The translations under genes and the position numbers were made by a program. Below, piece after piece: positions 43,549 to 53,863 of a DNA stretch of 64,000 bases (position 1 is the first letter of the stretch; the number at the start of each line of letters is the position of its first letter). Under the pieces are notes generated by a model. That model saw only the letters and a program-made list of their open reading frames with translations, did not search any database and was not told where the DNA came from. Source of the DNA: Bacillota bacterium (GTDB lineage: Bacteria > Bacillota > Clostridia > Acetivibrionales > DTU013); the NCBI GenBank assembly GCA_023411575.1, contig JAEYOP010000022.1, positions 54,666-118,665 of the forward strand. Reading direction: 5' to 3'.

Positions 43549-46500
43549 ATGGACGGCGTGGAATGTCTGGACAGCTTCAATCCCCTTATAAAGGAATGGT
43601 TCCTGGAGAGCGTCGGGGAGCCCAGCGAGCCCCAGCAAAAAGGCTGGCCGGAAATAGCCGCCGGCAGGAATGTACTGATCTGCGCGCCCACCGGCTCGGG
43701 CAAAACCTTTTCCGCATTCCTGAAATGCCTTGACTGGCTGTACACCGATAAAATACCCGGAACGCGGAATACGGGCATCAAAATAGTCTATATATCGCCT
43801 TTAAAAGCTCTCAATAACGACATCTACAGGAATCTGGAGCTGCCCATCATGGGAATCCGGCATCGTGCCGAGTCCCTGGGCCTTACGCTGCCCGATATCG
43901 AGGTTGCGGTCAGGACGGGGGATACCCCGCAGAAGGACAGGGCCAGAATGCTGAGATATCCGCCGGATATCCTGATTACCACGCCGGAATCCCTTTACAT
44001 TATGTTGACATCCGAATCTTACCGAAGTCTCTTTTCACAGGTGGAGTACCTGATCGTGGACGAAATCCATTCCATCTGCGCAAACAAGCGGGGCGTCCAT
44101 CTGGCGGTGACCGTTGAAAGGCTGGAACGCCTGGCTGGAAAACCGTTGAAACGGATAGGCTTGACGGCGACGATCAATCCGCTGGAAGAAGCGGCGCAGT
44201 TTCTTGCCGGGAACGACAGAAGCATTGAAATCATCAACTGTGACCGGAGAAGGAATTTCGACCTCTCCGTCAGCCTTCCGGTAAGGGATATGAAGGTGCT
44301 GCCGGAGAATACGATCTGGCCGGCGATTTATTCCGAGCTTTTGGCCCTGATCAAGGCGCATCATTCCACATTGATTTTTGTCAATAACCGAAGGGTTGCG
44401 GAGCTGGTGGCGGCCGGGTTGAACAATCTGGCAGGAGAACCGTTCGTACGGACGCATCACGGCAGCATATCGAAGGAAGTGCGCCAGGACCTGGAGCGCC
44501 AATTGAAGTCGGGGGAGATCACCTGTCTGGTGGCCACCTCCTCCCTGGAGTTGGGGATCGATATCGGAGGGATCGACCTGGTGGTGCAGGTCAGCGCGCC
44601 GGGGTCCGTATCCCAGACCCTCCAGCGGATCGGCCGGTCCGGCCACAGGCTGGACGCCAGAAGCAAGGGCGTCATCATTCCGAAAACCAGGGGGGACCTG
44701 CTGGATTCGTCATTTGTGTCCTGGCAGGCAAAGCGGTACGAGGTGGAAAACATCAAGGTCCCGCAAAACGCGCTGGATATCCTGGCCCAGCAGATTACCT
44801 CCATTGCCTGCGAAGGAGAACAGCCCGCTTCGGAGATCTTTGAAACCGTTCGTCGCTCCTATCCCTTCCGGGAGCTACCGAGAAAGCAATTTGAAGAGGT
44901 TCTGCTGATGCTCTCGGATCCTTCTCCTGAAGATGCGCCCGGCTCCGTCAAGCCGAGGATTTTGTACGACAGAGGTACGGGTAAGGTGCGGAGTACGCCC
45001 CTTGGGCGGCGGATGTGCCTGATGAACGGCGGGACCATAACGGACAAAGGAAATTATCCGGTTTATCTGCAGGATTCCGGCATCAAGCTGGGGGAGCTGC
45101 AGGAGGAATTCGTATTTGAGAGCCGTCTGGGAGAGCGCTTTTTTCTCGGCAGTACGGTATGGAAGCTGGAGAGGATCGAGAAGGACCGCGTCATTGTAAG
45201 CCCTTCCAACGCTTCCGGGGCCAAAATTCCCTTCTGGATGGGGGATCAGGTCCTCCGGACCTATGAGACGGGGAAAAAGCGCGGCGAGTTTTTGGACAAG
45301 CTGGAGGAAGCGTGCCGGAAGAAGGAGTTTTTCGGGACCCTGTCCGACGAAAGCGGACTGGACCGGACGGCGGCGGAAAATCTCCGCTGCTACGTTGGGG
45401 ACCAGTTGAGCGTAACAGGGCATCTGCCCGGCGCCAAACGGATTATTTGCGAGCATTTCAGCGATGAGACGGGGGACAGGCGGATCATCGTCCATTCGCC
45501 CTTCGGAGGGCAGATCCATGCGCCGCTGGCGGTCCTGCTGCACGCCAAGCTCTCGCGGCGGATCAACTGCCGGATGGAATACATTTATAATAATGATGGA
45601 ATTTTGTTTCATCTGTACGGATATACCGGAAAGCTTTCCAACATTCTTTCCCTCCTGGACCGCGAAAGCCTGGAAGACGAGGTGTTTGAACTCCTGCCGA
45701 AAGCGCCGCTTTTTAATATCAACCTGCGGTATAACCTGATCCGGTCGCTGCTGGTGGATATGAACGGCTTCGGTAAAAGAACGCCGCTGTGGATACAAAG
45801 GCTCCGGTGTGCGGAAGTGGCGGAGTCGGTCCTGAACAGGCCGGACCACCCGACCGTGGTGGAAACCTACCGGGAATGTATGAACGACATCTTTGACATC
45901 AAAAGTCTTTACGAACTGGTGGATTCCGTCCGGGCTGGCCGGATAAAGGTGCTGGACGTCTATTCGGAAAAACCGTCTCCTTTTTCCGCCGAGTTGATTT
46001 TCAACTTCTGGCAGTCCTATCAATATGCTTACGACCTTCCCGTGGCGGAGCGAAGGAATCAACTGCTGGTAAACGACAGGGAGTTCATCCAGTTGGCCGC
46101 TGGGGTCAACGGGGAATACGAACTGATCGATCCAAGAGCAGTGGAAGCCATTGAAAAGGAACTGGAAGGGTACAAATTCAACCGGAAGCTTGCGAACGCG
46201 GATGAATTGTACTATTTTTTGTATTCCTTCGGAGAATTGAAGGCAGAGCCGTACTCGTCGGATGCCTTCAAAGAGGTTGACAGCGCAACGCTGGCGGGTT
46301 ACCTGGAACAACTGGAAATCCAGCGAAGAATCGTTCGAATGAAAATCAATGAAAGCCCGGAGGATTTCTGGGTGGCTGCCGAGGATTATCCGGCATATTG
46401 CGCTGCGGCGGGGAAGGATGCGGAGCAGGGAATGCTGAAAACGGGCCTTCCAGGCTGGGAGACCGAAGCCAGAGCCGTCGATCTCCTCAGCAGCTATGTC

Positions 46501-48024
46501 TTTGAGCTCGCCCCGAAAGCGCTGGACGCGGCAGTCCGGATCATTCGCAGATATGTCCTGTTTACGGGGCCGTTTACCATAGAGGATATCAAAAAACGGT
46601 TTTCTATTCGGAGCAATCTCATCCGCGACGCCTTATCCTCCCTGATCGCTTCAGGAGAGGTCCTCAAGCTGAAGGAGAGTCCGTCGGAGGACGAAACGAT
46701 CTATTGCCACCGGAAGGTTTACGACCGAATCCGAAAGAAAACGGTTCTCCTTGCAAGAAGCGACATTGAGCCAAAAGCACCGGAAGTGTATTGTTCCTTC
46801 CTGTTTCACCGTCACAAGCTGACTGATCATGTGCTTCCTCCGGACGAAAAGCTGGCGGAGGTGCTGGATACCCTGAAAGGCCGGTATTATCCCGTAGCCT
46901 GGTGGGAGGACTTCATCCTGCCTTCCAGGATTCCCGGATATGATGCGAAAACCCTCGACTACCTCTGCTCGACCGGCTTGATCCGCTGGGCCGGCCGGAC
47001 TGTGAAAAACGCAAGAGAGGCGGCGTTTTTCACGGTTTCCGGGGAGGAGGGCGAGGGGGCTGAAATGGAAGAAGATACTGGGGAAGATAGCAGGGCGGAA
47101 TTCACACTGGATGAGATCGAAAGAAGGATTCTGGAGTTTTTGGACGCCCGGGGCGCAAGTTTTCTGAAGGAACTGTCAAAGCATCTGGTCTTACCGCCGT
47201 CCGAGCTGCTTGCCAAGCTGGAAAGGCTCGTATGGAACGGTATCGTAACGAATGATTCCTTTTCCGTCGCCCGGTATTATATGGACCTGGAAAAGAAAAA
47301 CTCGCCCTGGCTGAAGTACAACACCACCCCCAACATGGGAAGATGGTATCGGACGAAAGGGTGTATCCCTGTAAAGCAGGGACAGTCGATACGGGAATAC
47401 ATTCATGAGCTGCTCGACCGGTACGGCCTTGTTTCAAAAAACATTGCAGACTGTGAAAAGGGCTTTTACAGGTGGTCGGAGATGTATACCTGGCTCAAAA
47501 ACAACGAATTTATAAGCGGGATCAAACGGGGCTTCTACGTGTCAGGCCTTTCTGGAATCCAGTTTGCCAGAGACAAGGACATCGAGCTGATCCGGCTGCA
47601 GGATTCCCCGCAACAGGAGGAACAATACATAACCCTTTGCAGCTGCGACCCCGCCAATCCCTATAAGGATATCCTCGCAAACGCGGTTTCCTCCGGTTCG
47701 GGGATCAAAATTCCGAGGCATCATGGCCTGGCTGCCGTATTCCGGAACGGCAGGCCAGTTTTGCTGGTAAAGGAATACGGCTCCGTATTCCAGCCCGTCG
47801 ATCCGGACCGGAGCGTCCTGGAGAAAGCGGCCGCAAGCTTTGTAACCGCCTATCAGTCGCGCATGCTCTGGACCGGCCGGAAAAACCTGTTTACGGAGTA
47901 CTGGAGGGAAACGGAAAACGGCGAAACCATCAAGATCGAAGATTCCCCCCTGTACGACAAATTGCAGGAGCTTGGCTTCGACCGCGGCTACAGCGGTATG
48001 ACATTATGGCGCAAAAGCTTATGA
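43549..48024 (+). CDS. Lhr-type DEAD/H-box ATP-dependent helicase
   Basis: 1491 residues, near the length of large bacterial Lhr proteins. Motif I APTGSGKTF at 46-54, motif II DEIH at 171-174, motif III TATINP, motif VI QRIGRSGHR, then a winged-helix and Lhr core with a long C-terminal extension (from about 860) that is usual for the Lhr-HEL subset. These are 3'-5' helicases of DNA or RNA-DNA hybrids in repair. GAGGAG precedes the ATG. It stands alone and meets the small peptide gene head-to-tail at its 3' end. Very long C-terminal parts of Lhr proteins are poorly characterised. Confidence 0.93.
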   Translation: MDGVECLDSFNPLIKEWFLESVGEPSEPQQKGWPEIAAGRNVLICAPTGSGKTFSAFLKCLDWLYTDKIPGTRNTGIKIVYISPLKALNNDIYRNLELPIMGIRHRAESLGLTLPDIEVAVRTGDTPQKDRARMLRYPPDILITTPESLYIMLTSESYRSLFSQVEYLIVDEIHSICANKRGVHLAVTVERLERLAGKPLKRIGLTATINPLEEAAQFLAGNDRSIEIINCDRRRNFDLSVSLPVRDMKVLPENTIWPAIYSELLALIKAHHSTLIFVNNRRVAELVAAGLNNLAGEPFVRTHHGSISKEVRQDLERQLKSGEITCLVATSSLELGIDIGGIDLVVQVSAPGSVSQTLQRIGRSGHRLDARSKGVIIPKTRGDLLDSSFVSWQAKRYEVENIKVPQNALDILAQQITSIACEGEQPASEIFETVRRSYPFRELPRKQFEEVLLMLSDPSPEDAPGSVKPRILYDRGTGKVRSTPLGRRMCLMNGGTITDKGNYPVYLQDSGIKLGELQEEFVFESRLGERFFLGSTVWKLERIEKDRVIVSPSNASGAKIPFWMGDQVLRTYETGKKRGEFLDKLEEACRKKEFFGTLSDESGLDRTAAENLRCYVGDQLSVTGHLPGAKRIICEHFSDETGDRRIIVHSPFGGQIHAPLAVLLHAKLSRRINCRMEYIYNNDGILFHLYGYTGKLSNILSLLDRESLEDEVFELLPKAPLFNINLRYNLIRSLLVDMNGFGKRTPLWIQRLRCAEVAESVLNRPDHPTVVETYRECMNDIFDIKSLYELVDSVRAGRIKVLDVYSEKPSPFSAELIFNFWQSYQYAYDLPVAERRNQLLVNDREFIQLAAGVNGEYELIDPRAVEAIEKELEGYKFNRKLANADELYYFLYSFGELKAEPYSSDAFKEVDSATLAGYLEQLEIQRRIVRMKINESPEDFWVAAEDYPAYCAAAGKDAEQGMLKTGLPGWETEARAVDLLSSYVFELAPKALDAAVRIIRRYVLFTGPFTIEDIKKRFSIRSNLIRDALSSLIASGEVLKLKESPSEDETIYCHRKVYDRIRKKTVLLARSDIEPKAPEVYCSFLFHRHKLTDHVLPPDEKLAEVLDTLKGRYYPVAWWEDFILPSRIPGYDAKTLDYLCSTGLIRWAGRTVKNAREAAFFTVSGEEGEGAEMEEDTGEDSRAEFTLDEIERRILEFLDARGASFLKELSKHLVLPPSELLAKLERLVWNGIVTNDSFSVARYYMDLEKKNSPWLKYNTTPNMGRWYRTKGCIPVKQGQSIREYIHELLDRYGLVSKNIADCEKGFYRWSEMYTWLKNNEFISGIKRGFYVSGLSGIQFARDKDIELIRLQDSPQQEEQYITLCSCDPANPYKDILANAVSSGSGIKIPRHHGLAAVFRNGRPVLLVKEYGSVFQPVDPDRSVLEKAAASFVTAYQSRMLWTGRKNLFTEYWRETENGETIKIEDSPLYDKLQELGFDRGYSGMTLWRKSL

Positions 48025-48090
48025 CGAGCCGAACGAGACATACTGCATGAAGTCCTTTGCGGGTTCTATTAAGCCTATTTCGTTTTAAGC

Positions 48091-48237
48091 TTAATACGAG
48101 CCAGCTTTATTATGCAGGTGAGCTACAAACGGTACAAGATAATTCACTATATGATGCAACAATACTGCTAATACAATAAGGCCTATGAGTATGATGACTC
48201 CTGTTTTTATGCCCTTATGTACCTTATTTTTACCCAT
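48091..48237 (-). CDS. 48-residue single-pass membrane peptide behind the ABC permease
   Basis: Sequence MGKNKVHKGIKTGVIILIGL continues with a hydrophobic helix (about 12-27), then HHIVNYLVPFVAHLHN and a short end. A GGGGGTGATTGA site precedes the ATG, which starts 12 bases after the permease stop (48250), so it is the third gene of the exporter transcript. The basic N-terminus and one helix fit a small membrane protein, perhaps a regulatory subunit or an immunity or signal peptide. Four histidines in the second half could bind metal, by inference. The family is not recognised. Confidence 0.72.
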   Translation of the reverse strand: MGKNKVHKGIKTGVIILIGLIVLAVLLHHIVNYLVPFVAHLHNKAGSY

Positions 48238-48249
48238 TCAATCACCCCC

Positions 48250-50631
48250 TTACTCGTATGCAAGCATTTCACGCAAAGACAAAGACGATGCATTCCATGC
48301 GGGAAGGAATCCGGCGGCAATAGATACTATGGCCGATAGGACCAGCCATTGGATCGAGCCTGGCAAGGACATGGCGTTTTGAAGGTCCATGCCCAAGAAG
48401 ATCTGTCCGAAGTAGTTGCCGACCCATTTTGAAAGGGGATAGGATAGCACGGTTCCGACGATCCAGCTGATTATTCCCATAAAGGACACCTCGACCAATA
48501 CCATTGCAACAAGCTGATGCCCGTTTGCCCCAACTGCTCTGAGTACGCCGATCTCCCTTTTGCGTTCGGAAATATTTATCCCTATAGCCGTTCCGATGCC
48601 CACTCCTCCGACAATGACCGCAAGCATGGACATTGCAGTAAGGAAGGTTACAATTATAAAGAGGTGGTCAACAAATGACTCACGCAGGACATAGATGTTC
48701 CGGTTTTCGATAATTTCTACGCTGTCCGCCTTAAAACTGGCTTCCATTGCTTTTGTTATCTTGCTTTGTTCCAATATATCCTTTGTGCCTGCAGTCGCAA
48801 GGATCATCTGGCCTGTTTTGCCTCCGAAAAGCCATTCAAAGGTCTCGGCACCCATATAGGCCATCGGCACCGCGGGAACCTCGTTCACGATTTTTTCGAC
48901 AACCAGGTTTGCCGACTTTCCGTTAATGATCGCTTTCACCGTCATACCGGCTTTTATCCATCCTTCTTCCTTGGCAAGCCCGTTGTTTACAACAATTGTA
49001 TTCTTGTCTTTCATTGCGTCAAGACTGTCTAATATGGTTGATACAACCATACCGGATTTCTCCGGAACGATGTGTAGTTGGCAGTTTACCGAATTGGCAT
49101 TGCCGTCTTCCGCAAGGAATGCCGTACATTCCCGCCATACCTCGTAACCGTTTAGACCGTCGATCTTGAGAAGGGTTTTATCGAGCCGGTCAATGGTGTA
49201 ATTTCCGGACAGCATCACGCTGTAGTCCCAGCGGAACTCCTGCATGCAGGTATCGACGGTTTTTCCAATGGAGGCAACGATATTCTGGGAGGTCATATAC
49301 AACACCCCGCCCGTCAGAAGCGCAAGTATTGCAATAAGCGTCCTTGCCTTTTTCCTGAAAAGGTTGTTGAAAGAGAGCAGGAGCCTTGTATTGAAAAAAA
49401 CAGGCAGCTTTTTCAAGTGCATGATTTTTTTCTCCCTCGGAGCCATGCTTTTTGTTCCTTCAAACAAGCCCTCTTTGACTTTTATCTTGCAATTCCTGCA
49501 TACGGGGTATGCTGTTGAAGCCAGTGGAACCAGGATAGCTGCCAGGGCCTGTATAAGAAACACCCAGAATGGGGTCCGGTAGCTGGAAATCTTGAAGTTC
49601 AAAATACCTGCCGCAAAGTTCGAATAACCGCGGCCGGCTTCAAGTGACAGCGGAAAGCTTATCACCAGCGCGGTTATGCTGATGATGAATACATATAACA
49701 GATAAGGAAGAGCGATCTGGTACGTGCGGGCCCCGACCGTCTTCATTACAGCGATCTGCCTGGTTTGCCTGGACATGATGAAATTCATAAGGTTTATGAT
49801 AATGAGGCATGCAGCCAGCAGAGAAATCAAGGCGAAGGCCTGGAGCAGGAACAGCAGGGATGAAAGCTGGCCGGCATGGGGATGCTTTCCTGGAACAGGG
49901 ACATCCACCCGGCTTACCGGGTACCCGTTTTTATTGAGGAGTGCGGATATATCCTGTGACAGGTTTTTCATTTTTACACGGTCAAACCTGTCATTATTAC
50001 TCACAATGCGGATTTCATCGTACCATCCGGTATAACCGAGATTTTTCAGGCCAGCCAGGCTTAAGAAAGCATAGGAGCAGTTCTCCATAGAAGCAGGGGA
50101 TAACCCCGGAGCATGCACTACTCCGCTAAGCCGCATATCCTTTTCAAGTCCGCCGGGAAGTTTTACCTGTACGTTTATACCAACTCCCTGACCGATATTC
50201 GGAAGGATTTTAAGACAGTCTTTTTCAATGGCCATTTCGGAGGAAGTTTCCGGGAAACGGCCTTTTTCAAGGGAGAAGGTATCCACCTTCCTGTTTCCGA
50301 AATCCGGTATCGCCCTCAAATAAATCGTTCCATAAGTACCGTCACCCCTGCTAATTCTGGCTTGGACGGTTTTACGGAATTCAATATCCAGGTTGTTGAA
50401 GGATCGGCTTATCAGCCGGGCTGCATTGTCATCCAGGTTTGATGCGTATATTACCATGGATGCGGGGTTTGTGTCCATGAAGCTCTTGTTCATTTCCCGA
50501 TCTAATATGGAATATGCCGACAGTACTGCCCCTACTGAGGTTATCCCTATAAGGATACCGATCAGGGCAAGTAAGGTCCTTCCCTTGTACAGAGTCAGGT
50601 CACGCAGCATTTTCTTAATCCCTGTGTTCAT
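48250..50631 (-). CDS. MacB/FtsX-type ABC transporter permease
   Basis: 793 residues. One N-terminal membrane helix, a large extracytoplasmic domain, and three helices (about 275-380), then a second FtsX unit with another external domain and three helices at the C-terminus, ending SLREMLAYE. This two-FtsX layout is common in Firmicute exporters of peptides, antimicrobials or lipoproteins. The start is ATG 50631, seven bases after AGGGGGA; an in-frame ATG at 50637 abuts that site. It overlaps the ATPase gene by 17 bases. Substrate unknown. Confidence 0.88.
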   Translation of the reverse strand: MNTGIKKMLRDLTLYKGRTLLALIGILIGITSVGAVLSAYSILDREMNKSFMDTNPASMVIYASNLDDNAARLISRSFNNLDIEFRKTVQARISRGDGTYGTIYLRAIPDFGNRKVDTFSLEKGRFPETSSEMAIEKDCLKILPNIGQGVGINVQVKLPGGLEKDMRLSGVVHAPGLSPASMENCSYAFLSLAGLKNLGYTGWYDEIRIVSNNDRFDRVKMKNLSQDISALLNKNGYPVSRVDVPVPGKHPHAGQLSSLLFLLQAFALISLLAACLIIINLMNFIMSRQTRQIAVMKTVGARTYQIALPYLLYVFIISITALVISFPLSLEAGRGYSNFAAGILNFKISSYRTPFWVFLIQALAAILVPLASTAYPVCRNCKIKVKEGLFEGTKSMAPREKKIMHLKKLPVFFNTRLLLSFNNLFRKKARTLIAILALLTGGVLYMTSQNIVASIGKTVDTCMQEFRWDYSVMLSGNYTIDRLDKTLLKIDGLNGYEVWRECTAFLAEDGNANSVNCQLHIVPEKSGMVVSTILDSLDAMKDKNTIVVNNGLAKEEGWIKAGMTVKAIINGKSANLVVEKIVNEVPAVPMAYMGAETFEWLFGGKTGQMILATAGTKDILEQSKITKAMEASFKADSVEIIENRNIYVLRESFVDHLFIIVTFLTAMSMLAVIVGGVGIGTAIGINISERKREIGVLRAVGANGHQLVAMVLVEVSFMGIISWIVGTVLSYPLSKWVGNYFGQIFLGMDLQNAMSLPGSIQWLVLSAIVSIAAGFLPAWNASSLSLREMLAYE

Positions 50632-51337
50632 TTTCATTCCCCCTGACCTTGCCTGTGAGGACATCCTCAATAATCATTCCGTCCTGTATACGGACTATCC
50701 TCCTGCACTTTTCAGCCAGTTCGTCATTATGAGTGACCATAACAACGTTTTTACCTTCGTATGAAAGGCTTTCCAGAAGCTTGAATACATCGTCTGCGGT
50801 CTGGGTGTCCAGGTTGCCTGTGGGTTCGTCCGCCAGGAGGATTCCCGGATCGTTTGAAAGCGCCCTTGCGATGGCCACCCTTTGCTGCTCTCCGCCTGAC
50901 AGGGCGGAAGGCAATTTGCCGGCATGCTTTAAAAGTCCAACTTTGGACAAAAGCATTTCCGTTCGTTCTTTCCTTTTGGAAGCAGGGACCTTACCCAGGA
51001 AATCCATGGGCATCCTGACGTTTTCAAAGACAGTCAGGGTGGGCATCAATTGAAAAAACTGAAAGACAAAGCCTATGTTTTCGCCCCTGAAACGGCTGAG
51101 CCGGTTTTCTCCCATACTGCCGAGCTCATTGCCGTTTACGGTAATTTTCCCTGAGGTTGGCCTGTCTATGCCGCCCAGCAAATTCAGAAGGGTTGATTTT
51201 CCACTGCCCGACCTGCCGACAACCGCAAGGAATTCACCTTTACCGATAGTCAGATTTACCCCCTTCAAAGCCACGAACCCCTTTTCTCCGAGTTCATATT
51301 CTTTCACGGCATTCTCCACACAAATAGTTGCTTGCAT
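50615..51337 (-). CDS. ABC transporter ATP-binding protein (MacB/LolD type)
   Basis: 240 residues. Walker A GRSGSGKST at 41-49, signature LSGGEQQRVAIARAL, Walker B LLADEPTGNLDT and H-loop MVTHN, the sequence style of the MacB/LolD class that drives mechanotransmission rather than import. It pairs with the permease by gene overlap. A GGAGGA site precedes the ATG. Divergent from tetR, from which a shared 184-base regulatory region separates it. Confidence 0.94.
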   Translation of the reverse strand: MQATICVENAVKEYELGEKGFVALKGVNLTIGKGEFLAVVGRSGSGKSTLLNLLGGIDRPTSGKITVNGNELGSMGENRLSRFRGENIGFVFQFFQLMPTLTVFENVRMPMDFLGKVPASKRKERTEMLLSKVGLLKHAGKLPSALSGGEQQRVAIARALSNDPGILLADEPTGNLDTQTADDVFKLLESLSYEGKNVVMVTHNDELAEKCRRIVRIQDGMIIEDVLTGKVRGNENEHRD

Positions 51338-51426
51338 ACAAATCCTCCGAATCCTAAAATGCTCTTTCCTTTCAAGTACTGTTGCTGTATAATTTATTCA
51401 TTACTGAACACTGTGTATGGTTTTAG

Positions 51427-51487
51427 TATAATCCCTACCGGTTTTACCGGTAAAGCGACAAAACAGTCCGTTTGTACAATAACGGAC
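51427..51487. promoter_or_regulatory. Divergent promoter region with two palindromic operators
   Basis: TATAAT at 51427-51432 fits tetR transcription. Just downstream TACCGGT-TTT-ACCGGTA (51436-51452) and GTCCGTT-TGTACAAT-AACGGAC (51466-51487) are perfect inverted repeats of the size bound by TetR dimers. Both lie over the tetR start region, suggesting autoregulation and control of the exporter. Confidence 0.65.
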
Positions 51488-51521
51488 AAAAACGCAAAAT
51501 TGTGCGGAAAAGAGGGAAGAT

Positions 51522-52109
51522 ATGCCGGATAACGTGCTGGACAGGAGAGTGGTAAGGACTCGTCAGATATTGCAGGAGGCGCTTGTTTCCTTGATGAAGG
51601 AGAGGCAATATGACAGGATTACCGTTCAGGATATCATTGACCGTGCGAACGTTGGGCGTTCGACTTTTTATTCCCATTTTATCACGAAGGATGAACTGCT
51701 CAAAAGCAGTATTGAACAAATGATCCAGTCTCTCAGCCTGTATATTCCACATATGTCGGATGATCCGGACCATCCTGGAATGATTCCGGTGGCCGGTCTG
51801 TTCAAGCATATACAGGAGAACAGCCCGCTGGTGAAAGCGCTTATCAGGGGAAAGAGCGCGGACCTGTTTGTTGATAAGATCCAGGAGCACCTGAACAAAA
51901 AATTTGAAAAATTTATAAGCGAACTGCTGAAGAAGGGCAAGCAAACTGCCGTACCGATACCGATTTTATCGAACTATATATGCAGCACCCTTATTTTTTT
52001 ACTGAAATGGTGGCTTGACAACAAAATGCAGTACACGCCCGTACAGATGGAGCAGTACTTTTGTGAACTGGTAATTCCAAGCGTCAAAGCGGCTATTAAG
52101 GATTGTTAG
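51522..52109 (+). CDS. TetR/AcrR family regulator
   Basis: 195 residues. N-terminal helix-turn-helix of the TetR type (about 9-56): TVQDIIDRANVGRSTFYSHF followed by KDELL. The C-terminal ligand domain is of the TetR_C type found with multidrug regulators. GGGAAGA precedes the ATG. It is divergent from an ABC exporter operon and has two palindromes in front, so it probably represses the exporter and itself until an inducer binds. Confidence 0.92.
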   Translation: MPDNVLDRRVVRTRQILQEALVSLMKERQYDRITVQDIIDRANVGRSTFYSHFITKDELLKSSIEQMIQSLSLYIPHMSDDPDHPGMIPVAGLFKHIQENSPLVKALIRGKSADLFVDKIQEHLNKKFEKFISELLKKGKQTAVPIPILSNYICSTLIFLLKWWLDNKMQYTPVQMEQYFCELVIPSVKAAIKDC

Positions 52110-52127
52110 TGTACCCCTCAGCGCCCC

Positions 52128-53804
52128 TTATCTTTTTCGGATAACCCGGACGGTCTTCAGAACTTTAATGCCGGGTTGGAGATTATCCATACCGGCATAG
52201 TTGCCTTTAGCCAGATCACCAGTTATTTGACTGCTGATTTCTTTTGTTGCGGAAGCAAGGATGATATCGAACACTTTACCCTGTTCTCCGTCCTGACCTA
52301 TCCCCAGCCTGACTTCGAATATTCCGCCGGACTTTCTTACGCTCTGATTATCCTGTGATTGCGGGTAATATTTTCCCGCGTAAGGTTTCACGAAAATCCA
52401 AAGGTCTTCTTTCATTTCTTGCGGATAGGAACCGGTAACGGTCATCTCTTTTTCTACTTCATCCCAGTCGTTAATGTTGGTAAAGCGGGCACTCTCTGCG
52501 GTTGTGTCAGCCTGACCGCGCCATATCCAGACCCAATCCTTGAAGCAGACATCAAATTTGTTTTCTTTCCCATTGTCCGGGTAAGTGCTGATTATATCGA
52601 CCTGAGCTCTGGCTCCTGTTTTTTCCGGGGTATCCTTTTTCGTTGATCTTGTAATACCAGTGGGATAAATCACGTTGTCGATCATTAGAGTAGCAATGTT
52701 ATTTTTTATATCCATTTTTAGAAATACTTCATGCCATTTGTTATCAGGCTGTAAATATCCTGCCTTTTCCCAGTTATCGCCGGCCCACGTTTGGATCGCG
52801 CCGTAATCCTCGGATAAAGGATTTACTACCCATTGGAAGGTGATGACATAACTCAGCCTGTCCGGATCATCGTTTATAATAAGGCTGCCTCCGACTGCCT
52901 GGCCATTTTCACTGCGATCAGAACCGCCGGAGGGTATTCCGGATAATCTGAAACGATACTCCACGGTATGGGAATAATGAGACGCCTCTTCATTTAGGAT
53001 TGAATTATAAGCAATATTCTGGGACATAATTGCCCGTTCTTTTACATTTGCACTCAATACACTTTGAGAATTCTCATTTTTAAGCTGAATATCGTCTATA
53101 TTGACAGGTCCTTCGCCAGGTGCGGCAAATCCCGCTTCTCCTGTTTCCGTTTTCCATTCAAGAAGGGTATCGCCTTTTAAAACTTTAATCGTACTCCCGT
53201 CAAACTGATTGACCGCTGTAACGGGATTTTGTAGACGCGTGTAAATAAACAAAGCAGCAGATGAGATTATCGCAACGCATGCTAAGGGAACCAGTACGTA
53301 TTTGGCAACTTTACTTATTTTTAAAAATAAATTTTTTTTGTTGTTTTCATTTTCAGTCGCTTTGTCATTTTCTCCGAGTTTATCGAGCTCATAAGCTTCC
53401 TTAAGTGAAAAATCTATAAAATCGGAAATTTTATTCTTACCGCTAAAGATATTTATATTGTAACGCGCCAACGTAAAATACAGGTTTATAATCGCTTTCT
53501 CGAAATCATTTCCATTTAATTTTCCGGCTTTCTTTTTTTCATTATAGAGGGCGATCATTGTTTCCACGATATATTTCAGGGCATCCGGATTAGGATTGTT
53601 ATTCTCTTTGAACCAATTCCTTATTGCCATGGGTGTAACATCATACCCATGTAAAGTCATCTGTTCGGAAAAATAATTATGCGTGTTTTGTTTATCAGGA
53701 TCATATTCCAATTCTTCCGCCATCTTTCTGAAAACCTTTCCCCACATCCTGTTGGTTTTAATGCTGCCGGTATTTAATGTGTTGTTCATTCTATGTCCAA
53801 ACAT
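52128..53804 (-). CDS. HTH-like single-pass membrane protein with exported LamG-like domain
   Basis: 558 residues, not a family I can name. Residues 43-85 look like a helix-turn-helix (MTLHGYDVTPMAIRNWFKEN); a linker of charged residues leads to one membrane helix at about 169-188 and an exported domain of about 365 residues with WVVNPLSEDYGAIQTWAGD and KWHEVFLKMDIKNNIATLMI, which resembles a concanavalin A/LamG sandwich. Such a cytoplasmic DNA-binding head and external binding domain suggest a membrane-bound regulator of the divergent genes. GGGGAGG precedes the ATG. The DNA-binding role is inferred. Confidence 0.55.
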   Translation of the reverse strand: MFGHRMNNTLNTGSIKTNRMWGKVFRKMAEELEYDPDKQNTHNYFSEQMTLHGYDVTPMAIRNWFKENNNPNPDALKYIVETMIALYNEKKKAGKLNGNDFEKAIINLYFTLARYNINIFSGKNKISDFIDFSLKEAYELDKLGENDKATENENNKKNLFLKISKVAKYVLVPLACVAIISSAALFIYTRLQNPVTAVNQFDGSTIKVLKGDTLLEWKTETGEAGFAAPGEGPVNIDDIQLKNENSQSVLSANVKERAIMSQNIAYNSILNEEASHYSHTVEYRFRLSGIPSGGSDRSENGQAVGGSLIINDDPDRLSYVITFQWVVNPLSEDYGAIQTWAGDNWEKAGYLQPDNKWHEVFLKMDIKNNIATLMIDNVIYPTGITRSTKKDTPEKTGARAQVDIISTYPDNGKENKFDVCFKDWVWIWRGQADTTAESARFTNINDWDEVEKEMTVTGSYPQEMKEDLWIFVKPYAGKYYPQSQDNQSVRKSGGIFEVRLGIGQDGEQGKVFDIILASATKEISSQITGDLAKGNYAGMDNLQPGIKVLKTVRVIRKR

Positions 53805-53863
53805 ACTTGACCTCCCCTCAAAAATAGTATAATAATTTACAATTTATAAATAATTATACAACA

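Noticed and set aside
44875..46311. 478-codon minus-strand frame inside the Lhr helicase
   Set aside because: Shadow of the helicase reading frame.
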